The notes under the pieces were generated by a model that was not told the DNA's origin, made no database searches, and was given only the letters and a program-made list of their open reading frames with translations. Both the position numbers and the translations under genes were made by a program. From assembly GCF_900114875.1 (NCBI RefSeq), contig NZ_FPKW01000002.1:398590-462589 (forward strand): 64,000 nucleotides of DNA, in the 5' to 3' direction. Positions 48,013-57,258 of the stretch are shown here, piece after piece; within the stretch, counting starts at the first letter, position 1; each line of letters opens with the position of its first letter. Source of the DNA: Chryseobacterium limigenitum (GTDB lineage: Bacteria > Bacteroidota > Bacteroidia > Flavobacteriales > Weeksellaceae).

Positions 48013-48221
48013 ATTGTTATCGTATAAATGATGACAAACTGAGTGGTATTTTCATTCGGAATGATTTGTTCAATTTTTTTATCTTCATTAAAGAGTGTTC
48101 CAAGCCCGAAATTCAAAAAGTCTACAAATTCCATAGGTTCTTCTGGAAAAGATTCAAGATAGTTTTGATGCATTTCAGCATTAATAATCATGATTTGCTT
48201 TACTGTTTTTTTGTTTTCCAT
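48009..48221 (-). CDS. Small unknown protein
   Basis: The 70-residue frame begins MENKKTVKQIMIINAEMHQN and contains an acidic, Phe-rich segment (PEEPMEFVDFLNFGLG). It is preceded by the leader CTAAAACAAAATG, which recurs before several genes of this module. It ends at a TGA that overlaps the next ATG. Confidence 0.5.
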   Translation of the reverse strand: MENKKTVKQIMIINAEMHQNYLESFPEEPMEFVDFLNFGLGTLFNEDKKIEQIIPNENTTQFVIIYTITI

Positions 48222-48251
48222 TTTGTTTTAGGTAATGTTTTTTTTAGATTT

Positions 48252-48506
48252 TTATTCTACTAAATCATCAAGTCCCATTCTTTTGTAGATTTCGAGATTA
48301 TGCTCGAAAGCTCCTTTGCAACGGTGGGTTGGCTTTCTGTCTTCACCTTCCGTTCCGTGGCAGATTTGATGGGCTTGAAGTAAAGTTCTTGCAATGACAT
48401 CATTGGCTAATTTTACATCCTGCCATTCTCCCTTTTTATTTGGTTTAAATGGACAGGTTTTGCAATAATTTTTCATCACCGGAACTTTTTCAGGGTCTAT
48501 TTTCAT
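48252..48506 (-). CDS. Small Cys/His-rich protein, possible zinc or iron-sulfur binding
   Basis: I prefer the ATG at 48504-48506 (MKIDPEKVPVMKNYCKTCPF), giving 84 residues. Four Cys occur as CKTC, C(HGTEGEDRKPTHR)C, with His nearby; this is the spacing of a small metal-binding domain. Such proteins are frequent in phage and plasmid modules. Function is unknown. Confidence 0.6.
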   Translation of the reverse strand: MKIDPEKVPVMKNYCKTCPFKPNKKGEWQDVKLANDVIARTLLQAHQICHGTEGEDRKPTHRCKGAFEHNLEIYKRMGLDDLVE

Positions 48507-48544
48507 AAGATTGATTAATAATGAATGACAATTGATAAAAGTTT

Positions 48545-48979
48545 CTACTTCATCCAGTATTTTTCGGATTCCTGAAATCCAACCCAATTATTGTCGTCAA
48601 ATCCTCTGCAACCAAGTTCGTGACGGATGATTTTTTCCAATGGAATCTGATATTTCAGAATGAATTTGAGCAGTTCGCCCTCCATCACTTGAAATTTACC
48701 AATGATCTCCTCCCAATGGGACAAGATTTCCGGGTCACCTACAATTCCTTTCAGATCGCCAAACGTCCAATGTTGGTAATTTTCGGGAAGTGAATAGTAC
48801 TGATGTGTGATTTCCATTTCTTCGGCGGTTTGCTTGTCTGCAACGGCATAGTTGCCTTCCTCCGGTCCATCAAACACCACAAATTGCTTATTAACATTCC
48901 TATGCTCAAATTCCAGCCATAACGCCCTGTCTCTGGCTTTATCCAGATTATCATAAGATTCTAATATTGATTGTTTCAT
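48545..48979 (-). CDS. Hypothetical protein of the plasmid module
   Basis: The 144-residue protein has an N-terminal segment LDKARDRALWLEFEHRNVNK, VVFDGPEEGNYAVAD, and a Trp/Phe-rich C-terminus (NNWVGFQESEKYW). It has about eleven glycines, all GGN, and no TGA, in contrast to the methyltransferase genes nearby. No family recognised. Confidence 0.6.
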   Translation of the reverse strand: MKQSILESYDNLDKARDRALWLEFEHRNVNKQFVVFDGPEEGNYAVADKQTAEEMEITHQYYSLPENYQHWTFGDLKGIVGDPEILSHWEEIIGKFQVMEGELLKFILKYQIPLEKIIRHELGCRGFDDNNWVGFQESEKYWMK

Positions 48980-49009
48980 TTTTGTTTTATAAAATAATTG
49001 GATAAAAAG

Positions 49010-49594
49010 TTACAGGCTTAGGATTTGGAGCTGAGTTTCGGGAAAATCTTCTTCACTCATCAGTAGTGCTATTTTCTCCTGAGCTTCCCAATGGGTTGGG
49101 TAATATTGGGAAAGCGGAAGCGTGATGTATTTATCTTCTTCCTTTACAGAAGATTCAAATACGGCATACAAGGGTTGAGGAGTTCCCGCCTTTCGGCACA
49201 ATGCCTTAAAGTTGCTGTGGTCGTACTCATCCCAGTCCGCCAAAATCTTGGTCATTAAATAATGTGTTTCGATCTGCAACTGACAAAGTACTTCATAGAC
49301 TTTCTGTGGAGTGATTTTCTCTTCCGGTTCTTTGTTCCATCTTTCGATGAAGTAAGACAGAATATGAATATCATCAGCGATGGCTTCAAGCAAATCTTGT
49401 TTGTCCATCGTTTCAAAATCATACGATTCAGGTGCTCTATCTGGGTACATCCACTTAAAGATTTTTTGAAGTTCATCTTTACTTAAGATACTGCCGAATA
49501 CGGAACTGATGTTTTCCACACGATCTCCTTCGATTCTTTGCTGGAGCATTTTCATAAAGCATTGTACCAAGAGGCGGTTTTCGTTTTTGTTCAT
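49010..49594 (-). CDS. Hypothetical protein of the plasmid module
   Basis: The 194-residue soluble protein begins MNKNENRLLVQCFMKMLQQR. It shares spacing of helices with the acidic protein at 47134-47733 (IFKWMYPDRAPESY; DDIHILSYFIERWNKEP versus DDFKIISYVMSRWSKEV), which suggests an old duplication. No enzyme motif. Confidence 0.6.
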   Translation of the reverse strand: MNKNENRLLVQCFMKMLQQRIEGDRVENISSVFGSILSKDELQKIFKWMYPDRAPESYDFETMDKQDLLEAIADDIHILSYFIERWNKEPEEKITPQKVYEVLCQLQIETHYLMTKILADWDEYDHSNFKALCRKAGTPQPLYAVFESSVKEEDKYITLPLSQYYPTHWEAQEKIALLMSEEDFPETQLQILSL

Positions 49595-49637
49595 TGTTTT
49601 TAATAGATTTTAGAGGTTAGACCATAATACTTACTGC

Positions 49638-50246
49638 TTATTGCGTTGAGCATTGAAAAAGAAATTCGTTTTCATCAGGAAGATCATCCAAAGGAAATGA
49701 GGCAATGATTTTGACAGGATAATAATCGTTTTCTCCGTCATAAATACTGTAGAAACGATCTTCTTCTGAAATACAGGAAGTGTTGAGACCTTTGTAAACT
49801 TCAAAAGTATTTTTATCATAATCAATCACATAAGCCCATTCGCAGAATAAACTGTCGGAGGCAAAATCGTAAGCATCAGTAGTTGCGATTTCGTCAAGAT
49901 GACGAAACTCCAACAATACTTCCAAGATTTGTCCTTCGATTAGTTTTCCGTAGCGTTCACGGTAGCGGAAAGGGTAGCGTTTTTTGAACGCATCCTTCTG
50001 CTTTTCGTTGAGAATTCCGTTGGTACAGCTGATAGATTCCAGAAATTCGTCTTGTCGTTTTTGGTCTTTTTTATTCCAAAGACGTACTTTGGGTAGGATT
50101 TCTTTCAGATTTTCGGTGTTCTCAGGATTGCTAAAGAATTGTAACAGCTTGAGACCGAGTGAATCCGGATAGCCATCGAATTGTCCATAACAGGCTACTT
50201 TCACTTCTTGATTGTGAACCACCACGGTTAGGTTTCTTGTTCCCAT
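49638..50246 (-). CDS. Conserved-looking protein of unknown function
   Basis: Starting at ATG 50244-50246 (MGTRNLTVVVHNQEVKVACY) gives 202 residues. The N-terminal NLTVVVHNQEVKVACYGQFD recurs, as I recall, in uncharacterised phage and plasmid proteins. The C-terminal half has the strands WAYVIDYDKNTFEVYKG. No catalytic motif is evident. It is the first gene of the minus-strand run, next to a long divergent leader region. Confidence 0.65.
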   Translation of the reverse strand: MGTRNLTVVVHNQEVKVACYGQFDGYPDSLGLKLLQFFSNPENTENLKEILPKVRLWNKKDQKRQDEFLESISCTNGILNEKQKDAFKKRYPFRYRERYGKLIEGQILEVLLEFRHLDEIATTDAYDFASDSLFCEWAYVIDYDKNTFEVYKGLNTSCISEEDRFYSIYDGENDYYPVKIIASFPLDDLPDENEFLFQCSTQ

Positions 50247-51258
50247 TTTGTTTTTGTTTTTCTTGATTGTTGTTAATTTTTGTGTCACTAGTTGATTGTT
50301 ACGTTGTTGATTTTTTCATTCTTTGTTATAAGGGGTTTTAATTTGTTGATGGTTAGTTTGTTGATTTGGATTGTTTCATTTTGTTTTAGAGATTTTTTGT
50401 GTTAAGAATTTTTTTCAGTTGACTGTTTTTGAGTTTTGATTTTGAATAGGTTTTGTTAATTTTTTGTGTTTTGATAGATTTTGATAAATTTTGAATTGAT
50501 AGTTTGTTTTACATTGTTTTAGATTTTCGGTTGTTTGTTTTTCGTTTTGTTTTAGGATTTTGATTTTTTTGGTAGATTGATAGGTGTTACATTTTTTTTG
50601 TTTTAGATTTTGTTTTCTTTAGTCTTTACATTTTTGTTTTAATTGATTTGGTATGTTTTGCCGGCGATGGTGCTTGTATGGATTTTTGGTTGACTTGCAA
50701 GAGAAGTTGATGTAGTTTGACTTTACATTTTTACTTTTTATAGATAGGAAGATGGTAATTAGGGAAAGTGGAAAAAGGGAGATATTATGGCATAGAAATT
50801 GCAGTTAAAAGCTCGATAAACAGGGCGATTTCTGCTTTTCTTTGGAGGTTGCCAAAAAGGTAGTCTAAAAGGTTCTCAATAAGGTATTCTAAAGTATATT
50901 GACATTTTATCGACACTCGACACACCTTAATCGAAAGAACTTGACTTCGCATAAAAAATCCATAAGTAGCACCATCACTTTTATGAGAAACAGTTCCGAT
51001 ATATTTTAACAATCCATTCCAGGAAATTCAATCAAAAGCCAAGAATCCTGCTCTTTATTTCCTTTACAAAACCATGCTTTTTTAAGCCAAGTTTTAATTC
51101 CAAAAAAACAAATGCATCCGTATTCTGTTTTATTTCTTCTTCCGGATCAGGCAATTTGTTAAGCGATACAACTTAATTTTTTAAAATTCATACCTGAATT
51201 CTTTAAAAATTTAATCTGAAAATTCAAACCGAAACTCAACCCCAAAAATTATTTTATC
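50247..51258. other. Long divergent intergenic region, T/G-rich
   Basis: About 1 kb separates the minus-strand run from the VirD4-like gene. The first 450 nt are strongly strand-biased (T and G on the plus strand), with repeated TTTTGTTTTAG words that match the gene leaders of this module. A small 75-codon minus-strand frame (50785-51012) and a preceding fragment (reading LPDPEEEIKQNTDAFVFLEL, about 51165-51106 minus) look protein-like but are broken, so they may be remnants of a gene. Confidence 0.45.
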
Positions 51259-53169
51259 ATGAATTCAACCATTCAATTCTGGAACAAAACTTCTTTTCTG
51301 TGGAAAATTAGAACCCAAGAACCTTATATTTTAGCAGGAAGTTATTTACTTGCCGGACATCCTTCGGGTCGGGATGCTTTGCTTTCAGAACGAATAAAAG
51401 CAATCGATAAAAATCTCTCCCGACTGGATAAAAGCTCGATTCATTACCGTAAAGAACTTCAAAAAAGATTTCTGACCTTCAAGGAATTTGAAGAAATGAG
51501 AACCAAGAAAACGGTAAACAAAGAAAAATTGGAAAGAACAGTATCCGTTTCGCCTGCTTTGGAATATTGGAATCTTTTATTAAAACACCCGAAATTTTTA
51601 TCTTTTTTTACCGGCGATGATGAACACGACTATCAGAAACTTCTTTCATTTTGTCTTCCTTCGCTACACCCATTATTTTTTGCTCCAAAGCCTGTCCCAT
51701 TTCCCGTTTCCGCTTTAGACAGGCATTGTTTCCTTAGTGGTAGGACAGGCTCAGGAAAAACGGAATTTATGAAAGCAATTGCTTACCAAATTCAGCATCA
51801 ATCCCAATTGAAACAGCAACACTCAATAATTCTTTTGGATCCTCATGGAGATCTATCTGAAAGCCTATTAGCATTCCGCCTCAATCTTCAGAAACCTGAA
51901 CGTGTGTGGTATATTGATCCTCAGTTGGAAAATAGAAAAATTCCCTGCATCAATCCATTTTGGCAGCGTGTCGCGGAACCCTTCTTAATTGACGTAATGT
52001 CCCAACAATTTGCCAAAGCATTTTCAGAATTAATTCCCGAAGCAGGAATGTCTCTCCAAATGGAGGCTTTGCTTAAACCTTGCCTTTCTGTTTTGCTTGA
52101 AAGAGGAGGATGCGGATTATCCGACCTACAGGTCTTTATGGATGATACCCAAAATGCAAAATGGGTGGAATTGGGAAAGAAATCTTCGTTTCAGGTCTAC
52201 CGTCAATTTTTTGAAACGGCATTCCTCAGTAAGAAGTATGCTCCTACCAAACTGGCCATATACACGAGATTGCAACATCTCCAAAACAATATGATGTTCT
52301 ACCACATGATGAATGGAAAAAGCAATATCGACCTAAAGAAAGGAATGCAAGAAGGAAAGGTGATGTTGTTCAACCTATCTAAAGGAAAATTGGGAGAAGA
52401 TGCGAGCAGAGCACTCGGAAGATTTGTTTCGGCAACCATTCTGAGCATCGTATTTCAGAGGGCGTTCGAATCCGAACATTCAAGAAAGCCATGTTATCTT
52501 TTAATTGATGAATTCCATAATTTCACGACAGAAAGCGGAAGTATCCAAACGATATTTTCTGAGGCCAGGAAGTACAAACTGCGTTTGATCGTTGGAACAC
52601 AAAGTGTCGGTCAGATCCCATTATCATTAAAGAATTCAGTTTTGAATAACTCGGCTGTTAAATTGGCGGGAATCAACGGTTTGCCTGCGCTTAAAGAATT
52701 GGCTGGTGATTTTGGAGTTTCTTATGCTGCGATGCAGAGTCTGTTACCTTATGAATTCTATTTAAAACATGATCATTTTTCTGCGGTAAAAATTAAAAGC
52801 CCCGATTTTCTGATCAAACAGCCGAAAAGATATTTTTGCAACAAGGAAGAACTGAAAAAACTAAAAGCCTATTTGTTGTCCGAATCGGGAATTTACAGAG
52901 ACATTATCAATGTCAATACTATTCCAACACAAATGCAGTTTCAAAATAAAAGTCAAAATCAATCGAACGAATCTACACCAAATCCGGTTCATTCGCCAAC
53001 TTTGATTTCTTCAAAAACCAAATCGACTTTAGAAAATACCACTCATGAAACTATAAATCCTGCATCAGATTCCGAGGCTACAATTCGGCCAGCAACAGAA
53101 AATTCTGAAACCGTACCTCAAAATTCCACAGAGTCCAGCGGAAGTATTAAACCTAAGTTTCATCTGTAA
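51259..53169 (+). CDS. VirD4/TraG- or HerA-like DNA-transfer ATPase
   Basis: The 636-residue protein has Walker A FLSGRTGSGKTEFMKA (about 157), the Walker B-like strand SIILLDPHGDLSE, a second acidic strand CYLLIDEFHNFTTESG (about 413) and the sensor LIVGTQSVGQIP. This is the TraG/VirD4 or HerA-FtsK type of motor that couples DNA to a conjugation or mobilisation machine. The last 90 or so residues are Ser/Thr/Asn-rich and disordered. There is no membrane helix, unlike classical VirD4. It is followed by a replication-relaxation gene. Confidence 0.82.
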   Translation: MNSTIQFWNKTSFLWKIRTQEPYILAGSYLLAGHPSGRDALLSERIKAIDKNLSRLDKSSIHYRKELQKRFLTFKEFEEMRTKKTVNKEKLERTVSVSPALEYWNLLLKHPKFLSFFTGDDEHDYQKLLSFCLPSLHPLFFAPKPVPFPVSALDRHCFLSGRTGSGKTEFMKAIAYQIQHQSQLKQQHSIILLDPHGDLSESLLAFRLNLQKPERVWYIDPQLENRKIPCINPFWQRVAEPFLIDVMSQQFAKAFSELIPEAGMSLQMEALLKPCLSVLLERGGCGLSDLQVFMDDTQNAKWVELGKKSSFQVYRQFFETAFLSKKYAPTKLAIYTRLQHLQNNMMFYHMMNGKSNIDLKKGMQEGKVMLFNLSKGKLGEDASRALGRFVSATILSIVFQRAFESEHSRKPCYLLIDEFHNFTTESGSIQTIFSEARKYKLRLIVGTQSVGQIPLSLKNSVLNNSAVKLAGINGLPALKELAGDFGVSYAAMQSLLPYEFYLKHDHFSAVKIKSPDFLIKQPKRYFCNKEELKKLKAYLLSESGIYRDIINVNTIPTQMQFQNKSQNQSNESTPNPVHSPTLISSKTKSTLENTTHETINPASDSEATIRPATENSETVPQNSTESSGSIKPKFHL

Positions 53170-53236
53170 ACACAAGTTCTTATAAGAATACAAGGCATTT
53201 TTATGCTGTATTTTAATTTTTAAAAAACTCAAAAAA

Positions 53237-54088
53237 ATGGTTACCAAAAGATTATTCTTTCAAACACTTTCTCCTTCACAGGAAAAAATTCTTTTAGCTT
53301 TGGCTCGTTACAAATACCTTACAGCAGGGCAATTGCTCGGTCTCGGAATTATGTCGGACAGAGCGAATCTCAACAAGCAAATTGCAGAACTCAGACTTCG
53401 GAAAGATCCGTTGGTGGGTTCTATTGCATTCGGAGTTCATCCTGCAATAGGGAAACTCGAAAATGTACATTTTCTCAAGGCTCATGGTGCTGAAATTGTT
53501 AAAGATTATTTGAGAGAAGATGTTGTCAGGTTTCCGAAAAATGAAGGTCAATTTTATCAAAAGGATTACTTCCATAGAATGAACACTATTAATGTTCAAA
53601 TCGCTTTGCACGAAGGAATTTCCAAAAATGAGGGTTGTGAAATGCTCCTATTCTTAACGTATTTCGATAAGGTTTCTACGGGAAAGAAGAAAGGGTATAG
53701 AGCGGAATCTTCCATCCAAGTCTCTGAAAATGATTATTTGATTGCCGATGCACTTTGTATGCTTCAAACACCGAACAGAAAAGAGTTGTATGCCATTGAA
53801 ATGTGTAACGGAGACGATACAAGTCGTGTTCACAAATCGTTGTTTCATCATTTGAGGGCATTGTCAGTAGGGCAACCGAGCAGAATGTTTGGGTTGGATT
53901 ATGGAAGCCGTATTCTCTGTATCTTCGAACTGGAAGTGTATAAACAAATGGCGATGAAGAGATTGTTTGAAGATAATAGCTTTGCGGAAGCAAAATTCCA
54001 CTTTTTATTCAAATCCTTAGAGGAGATTGGGCAAAATGCTTTTGAGGATTGGTGGTTGTTTGATGGGGAGAAAGTAGGATTATTTTAA
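53237..54088 (+). CDS. Replication-relaxation family protein
   Basis: The 283-residue protein starts with a winged helix (SPSQEKILLALARYKYLTAGQLL, about 13-35), followed by LHEGISKN and an alpha/beta domain with DALCMLQTPNRKELYAIEMCNGD. This combination matches the replication-relaxation proteins (Pfam Replic_Relax) found with mobilisable elements. It follows the transfer ATPase by about 67 nt and probably works with it. Confidence 0.75.
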   Translation: MVTKRLFFQTLSPSQEKILLALARYKYLTAGQLLGLGIMSDRANLNKQIAELRLRKDPLVGSIAFGVHPAIGKLENVHFLKAHGAEIVKDYLREDVVRFPKNEGQFYQKDYFHRMNTINVQIALHEGISKNEGCEMLLFLTYFDKVSTGKKKGYRAESSIQVSENDYLIADALCMLQTPNRKELYAIEMCNGDDTSRVHKSLFHHLRALSVGQPSRMFGLDYGSRILCIFELEVYKQMAMKRLFEDNSFAEAKFHFLFKSLEEIGQNAFEDWWLFDGEKVGLF

Positions 54089-54199
54089 GAAAAATTATTA
54101 AATTCACTAACAATATAATAGAATACTCGTTATTTTGTTTAAAAGTGTACTAATTTTGGAAATTATAGTGTCTTAAATCCTAATTTCCATTTTTCACAG

Positions 54200-56194
54200 A
54201 TGATTAAAATTTATTTTTTATTTATATTCTTATTATTCAACATAGTTGTTTTCTCTCAAAAACAAAATATGTTGGATAGTTTAAAAACCGAGTTAAAAAA
54301 AAGACCCGATTATTTTTTCTTACAGCGTGAAATTATCAACCATTATATTAATGCATCTAATATACCTGAAGCTAAAAAAGAAATAGAATTTGCAAAAACC
54401 AGATTTAAAGACAATCAGGACTATGTAATTTACTTCAAGCTTAATGAAGTATATCTCTGTCTGATAACAGGAGATATGGAAAATGCCGATAAAAAGTTAT
54501 CCTATTATGAAAAGAATATTTCATACGCTAAACTACCTATTACTGCTATTCATATCCATTTTTTTAGAGGTGTAATAGCATCATCCAACGGGACTCAAAA
54601 TAGTGCAAAAGATGAGTTTGAAAAAAGTATTCAAATCATTAACACAAATAAATTGGAAAAAAAGTATTTTTTAAATTCTTTTAATTTTTATGCTAATTCA
54701 CTGATAAGGATTGGGAATTATGAAAAAGCATTGGGAATTCTGTTTGAAATCCTTGAGGTTAAAGAATTTAAAGTGCGGTTCCCTGTGTATAATAGTATCG
54801 GGGTTTGCTACTACAATCTTAAGCAGTTTGATAAAGCAGAGTATTATTATCAATTAAGTGTTCAGAATTCTGATGATGCCAATAAGGCTCAATTATCTTG
54901 TAATCTTGCCCTTCTTCTGATTGAGCAAAAAAAAAGTAAAGAGGCTGAAAAGTACATTAACAGGTTGGACTTCAAAAAACTAACATCAATAGACTCCAGT
55001 TTTGTCTTCAATGTTTTAAGTGAAATTGAGAAGAGAAATAAAAATTATTCGAAAGCTATTGATCATATAAACACGGTTATTCGTATTGACGAGAGACTTG
55101 ATAACAAAGCTTCTTTGGGAAGTGACTACCTGTCAATAGGTAGTTTGTATAAAGAAACCGGCAATTTGAAACAAGCCGATTTTTATTTCAATAAATCATA
55201 TCAATTACTCAATCAGTTTGAGGATAAAAATAGCAAAAAATTGCTTTTGGAAAACCTCATTGGGCTGGAATTACTTAAAAATAATAATCCAAATGGCACT
55301 CGTTATTTCGGCGAGTTTCTGAGAATTTCTGATTCAATCAACTCAGAGGCGATACAAAAAAGCACCAATGCATTAAACTTAAAATTTGAGACCTCCAAAA
55401 AAGAATCACAAATCAAAACACAGCAACTTCAAATAGAAAAGCAAAAGAATAATACCAATATGGCACTCATGGGTATTGCCTTGATGTCATTACTTTCTGT
55501 GGGAGGCTATGCATGGATTAGAGCAAGGCAGAAGCAGAAGCAACACCTAATGGAAAAACAAATAGAGGAGTTTGAATATGATATTTCAAAGCTAGAACTT
55601 TCCAATATTAATAACCAATTGAATCCTCATGAAATTGCAGGAATTTTACAGAGAGTAGGATTAGAAATTTATTCGGAATCGTCAGAGGCTTATCAGACCA
55701 TGACAAAGCTACATCGTATAATAAGGCCGTCTCTAACAACCACCCTTACGGAAAACTTTCAACTCCAGCTTGAGCAAATTGAAAATTTATTATCATTTGA
55801 GCAGTCAAAAATAAATATTCCTTTTGACTATTCCATCCAAAACCAAATCCAAAATACTGAGATTGCAGTCCCTAAATTATTGCTCGTAAACCTTGTAAAC
55901 AACGCCATCAATCATGGAATACGAAAAAACCAACCTCACGGGGGAAATATTACTGTCAATGTAAAGGAGGATTCGGATTATCATTATTTTACAGTGGAAG
56001 ATACTGGTAAAGGAAGAGACATAAGCCAGCCGTTGCAAAAAGGTTTGGGATTAAGTTCGTATGAAAAGCTGTTTTTTGTACTTAACAAAAAAAATACACT
56101 GAAAGCGTCTTTAGAAATTATAGATAAAATACCGCAAACAGGAACAATCATAAAAGTAAAAATTCCGAAAAACTACCAATACACAATCAACTGA
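54200..56194 (+). CDS. TPR sensor histidine kinase (LytS-like)
   Basis: The 664-residue protein has a signal peptide (about 1-19), periplasmic tetratricopeptide repeats (about 35-380, with repeated YxxAxxYYxxS patterns), a membrane helix (about 418-440), a coiled coil and a kinase domain. The phospho-acceptor region is NNQLNPHEIAGILQR and the ATPase has NLVNNAINHGI (N box) and VEDTGKGR (G box). Typical relatives have NPHF(I/L)FN after the His. Its TGA stop overlaps the ATG of the response regulator (TGATG), so TGA is a genuine stop here. Confidence 0.85.
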   Translation: MIKIYFLFIFLLFNIVVFSQKQNMLDSLKTELKKRPDYFFLQREIINHYINASNIPEAKKEIEFAKTRFKDNQDYVIYFKLNEVYLCLITGDMENADKKLSYYEKNISYAKLPITAIHIHFFRGVIASSNGTQNSAKDEFEKSIQIINTNKLEKKYFLNSFNFYANSLIRIGNYEKALGILFEILEVKEFKVRFPVYNSIGVCYYNLKQFDKAEYYYQLSVQNSDDANKAQLSCNLALLLIEQKKSKEAEKYINRLDFKKLTSIDSSFVFNVLSEIEKRNKNYSKAIDHINTVIRIDERLDNKASLGSDYLSIGSLYKETGNLKQADFYFNKSYQLLNQFEDKNSKKLLLENLIGLELLKNNNPNGTRYFGEFLRISDSINSEAIQKSTNALNLKFETSKKESQIKTQQLQIEKQKNNTNMALMGIALMSLLSVGGYAWIRARQKQKQHLMEKQIEEFEYDISKLELSNINNQLNPHEIAGILQRVGLEIYSESSEAYQTMTKLHRIIRPSLTTTLTENFQLQLEQIENLLSFEQSKINIPFDYSIQNQIQNTEIAVPKLLLVNLVNNAINHGIRKNQPHGGNITVNVKEDSDYHYFTVEDTGKGRDISQPLQKGLGLSSYEKLFFVLNKKNTLKASLEIIDKIPQTGTIIKVKIPKNYQYTIN

Positions 56195-56952
56195 TGAAAT
56201 ACCATTATATTATTATTGAAAATGAAACCGATGTTGAAGAATTTATAACTACTATTTTAGGAAACTATAAAAAGTATAAAAAAATAGGAAGTGCAGTAGA
56301 TTACCAACAGGGGCTTGCTTTAATTTTGGAGAAAAAACCTGATCTTATTTTTTTGGATATGAAGCTGGAAGGGGAAAAAAGCGGAATTGATCTTTTGGAT
56401 GCTTTACGGCTTCATTATATACAAACCCCTCCTGTTATCGTAATCAGTGGACATGATGAATATGCCAAGTTTAGCCTAAATAAAAAAGCATTATATTTTA
56501 TTTCTAAACCAATTGATTTGAGTGAGATGAGTATTGCGTTGGCTGAATTTGAAAAGCAGTTTAATAGTAAGAGAAAGAGACTTTCAATCAAAACAAATTA
56601 TGGTCGTGAGCTGATAGAATTTGATACTTTGGTCTATCTGGAAGCCTCCAAAAATTACACTGAACTATATATAACAGGAGCAAAAGCCAAGCATATCTAT
56701 GCTAAAAATATAGGCGAAATGGAAAAACTTTTAAACGGGGATTTTTTAAAAATACATGAATCTTATATTGTGAATGTGAAATTTATTGCCGAAATATCCA
56801 CCACAAAAAAAGAAATAAGACTCAAAAATTACATTCCTTCTGATGGTATTACATCGCCTAAAAACAGAAAATCAGAAGAGCAGGGCTCTCAATCGGTATA
56901 TCTTCCGATTGGTTTAAAGTACCTTGAAAGGGTAAAAAACCATTTGCTGTAA
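56194..56952 (+). CDS. LytTR-family response regulator
   Basis: In this 252-residue protein, residues 1-120 form the receiver domain with the phospho-acceptor Asp in LIFLDMKLEG (about 54), VIVISGH and the Lys in FISKPIDL. Residues about 135-252 form the LytTR DNA-binding domain (LEASKNYTELYI; FLKIHESYIVNVKFI). It overlaps the sensor kinase gene and forms its partner. Genes under its control are not evident, though the secreted CHAP protein follows about 300 nt downstream. Confidence 0.92.
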   Translation: MKYHYIIIENETDVEEFITTILGNYKKYKKIGSAVDYQQGLALILEKKPDLIFLDMKLEGEKSGIDLLDALRLHYIQTPPVIVISGHDEYAKFSLNKKALYFISKPIDLSEMSIALAEFEKQFNSKRKRLSIKTNYGRELIEFDTLVYLEASKNYTELYITGAKAKHIYAKNIGEMEKLLNGDFLKIHESYIVNVKFIAEISTTKKEIRLKNYIPSDGITSPKNRKSEEQGSQSVYLPIGLKYLERVKNHLL

Positions 56953-57258
56953 TTGTTTTTTATATCGTTTGTCCTTATTATATATACATAGATTCATTTT
57001 TTTATACTTTTCGTCATTTTTTCATCGGAAACGCCTTCTAACACCTGCTTTTCGCAGGTTTTTTCTTGTAGATTTGAAATATTACAAATCTCTTGAAAAT
57101 GCAATGCCAATGGATACACTATAATATATTCTATCAATGATTGTTTTCGAAAAACAATGTATTGCGTAGGAAACTCATCCTATGTCACCAGAAACTTTGT
57201 CGGTGGATAAAGAAATGGGAGGAATAAACAAAAATATCAACCAAAAAAATTAATAAAA
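56953..57258 (+). other. Intergenic region with terminator and inverted repeat
   Basis: The stem ACCTGC / GCAGGT followed by T6 (57041-57066) ends the two-component operon. A further inverted repeat, ATTGTTTT-CG-AAAACAAT-like, lies near 57139-57158 and may be a regulator site for the CHAP gene. Confidence 0.6.
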
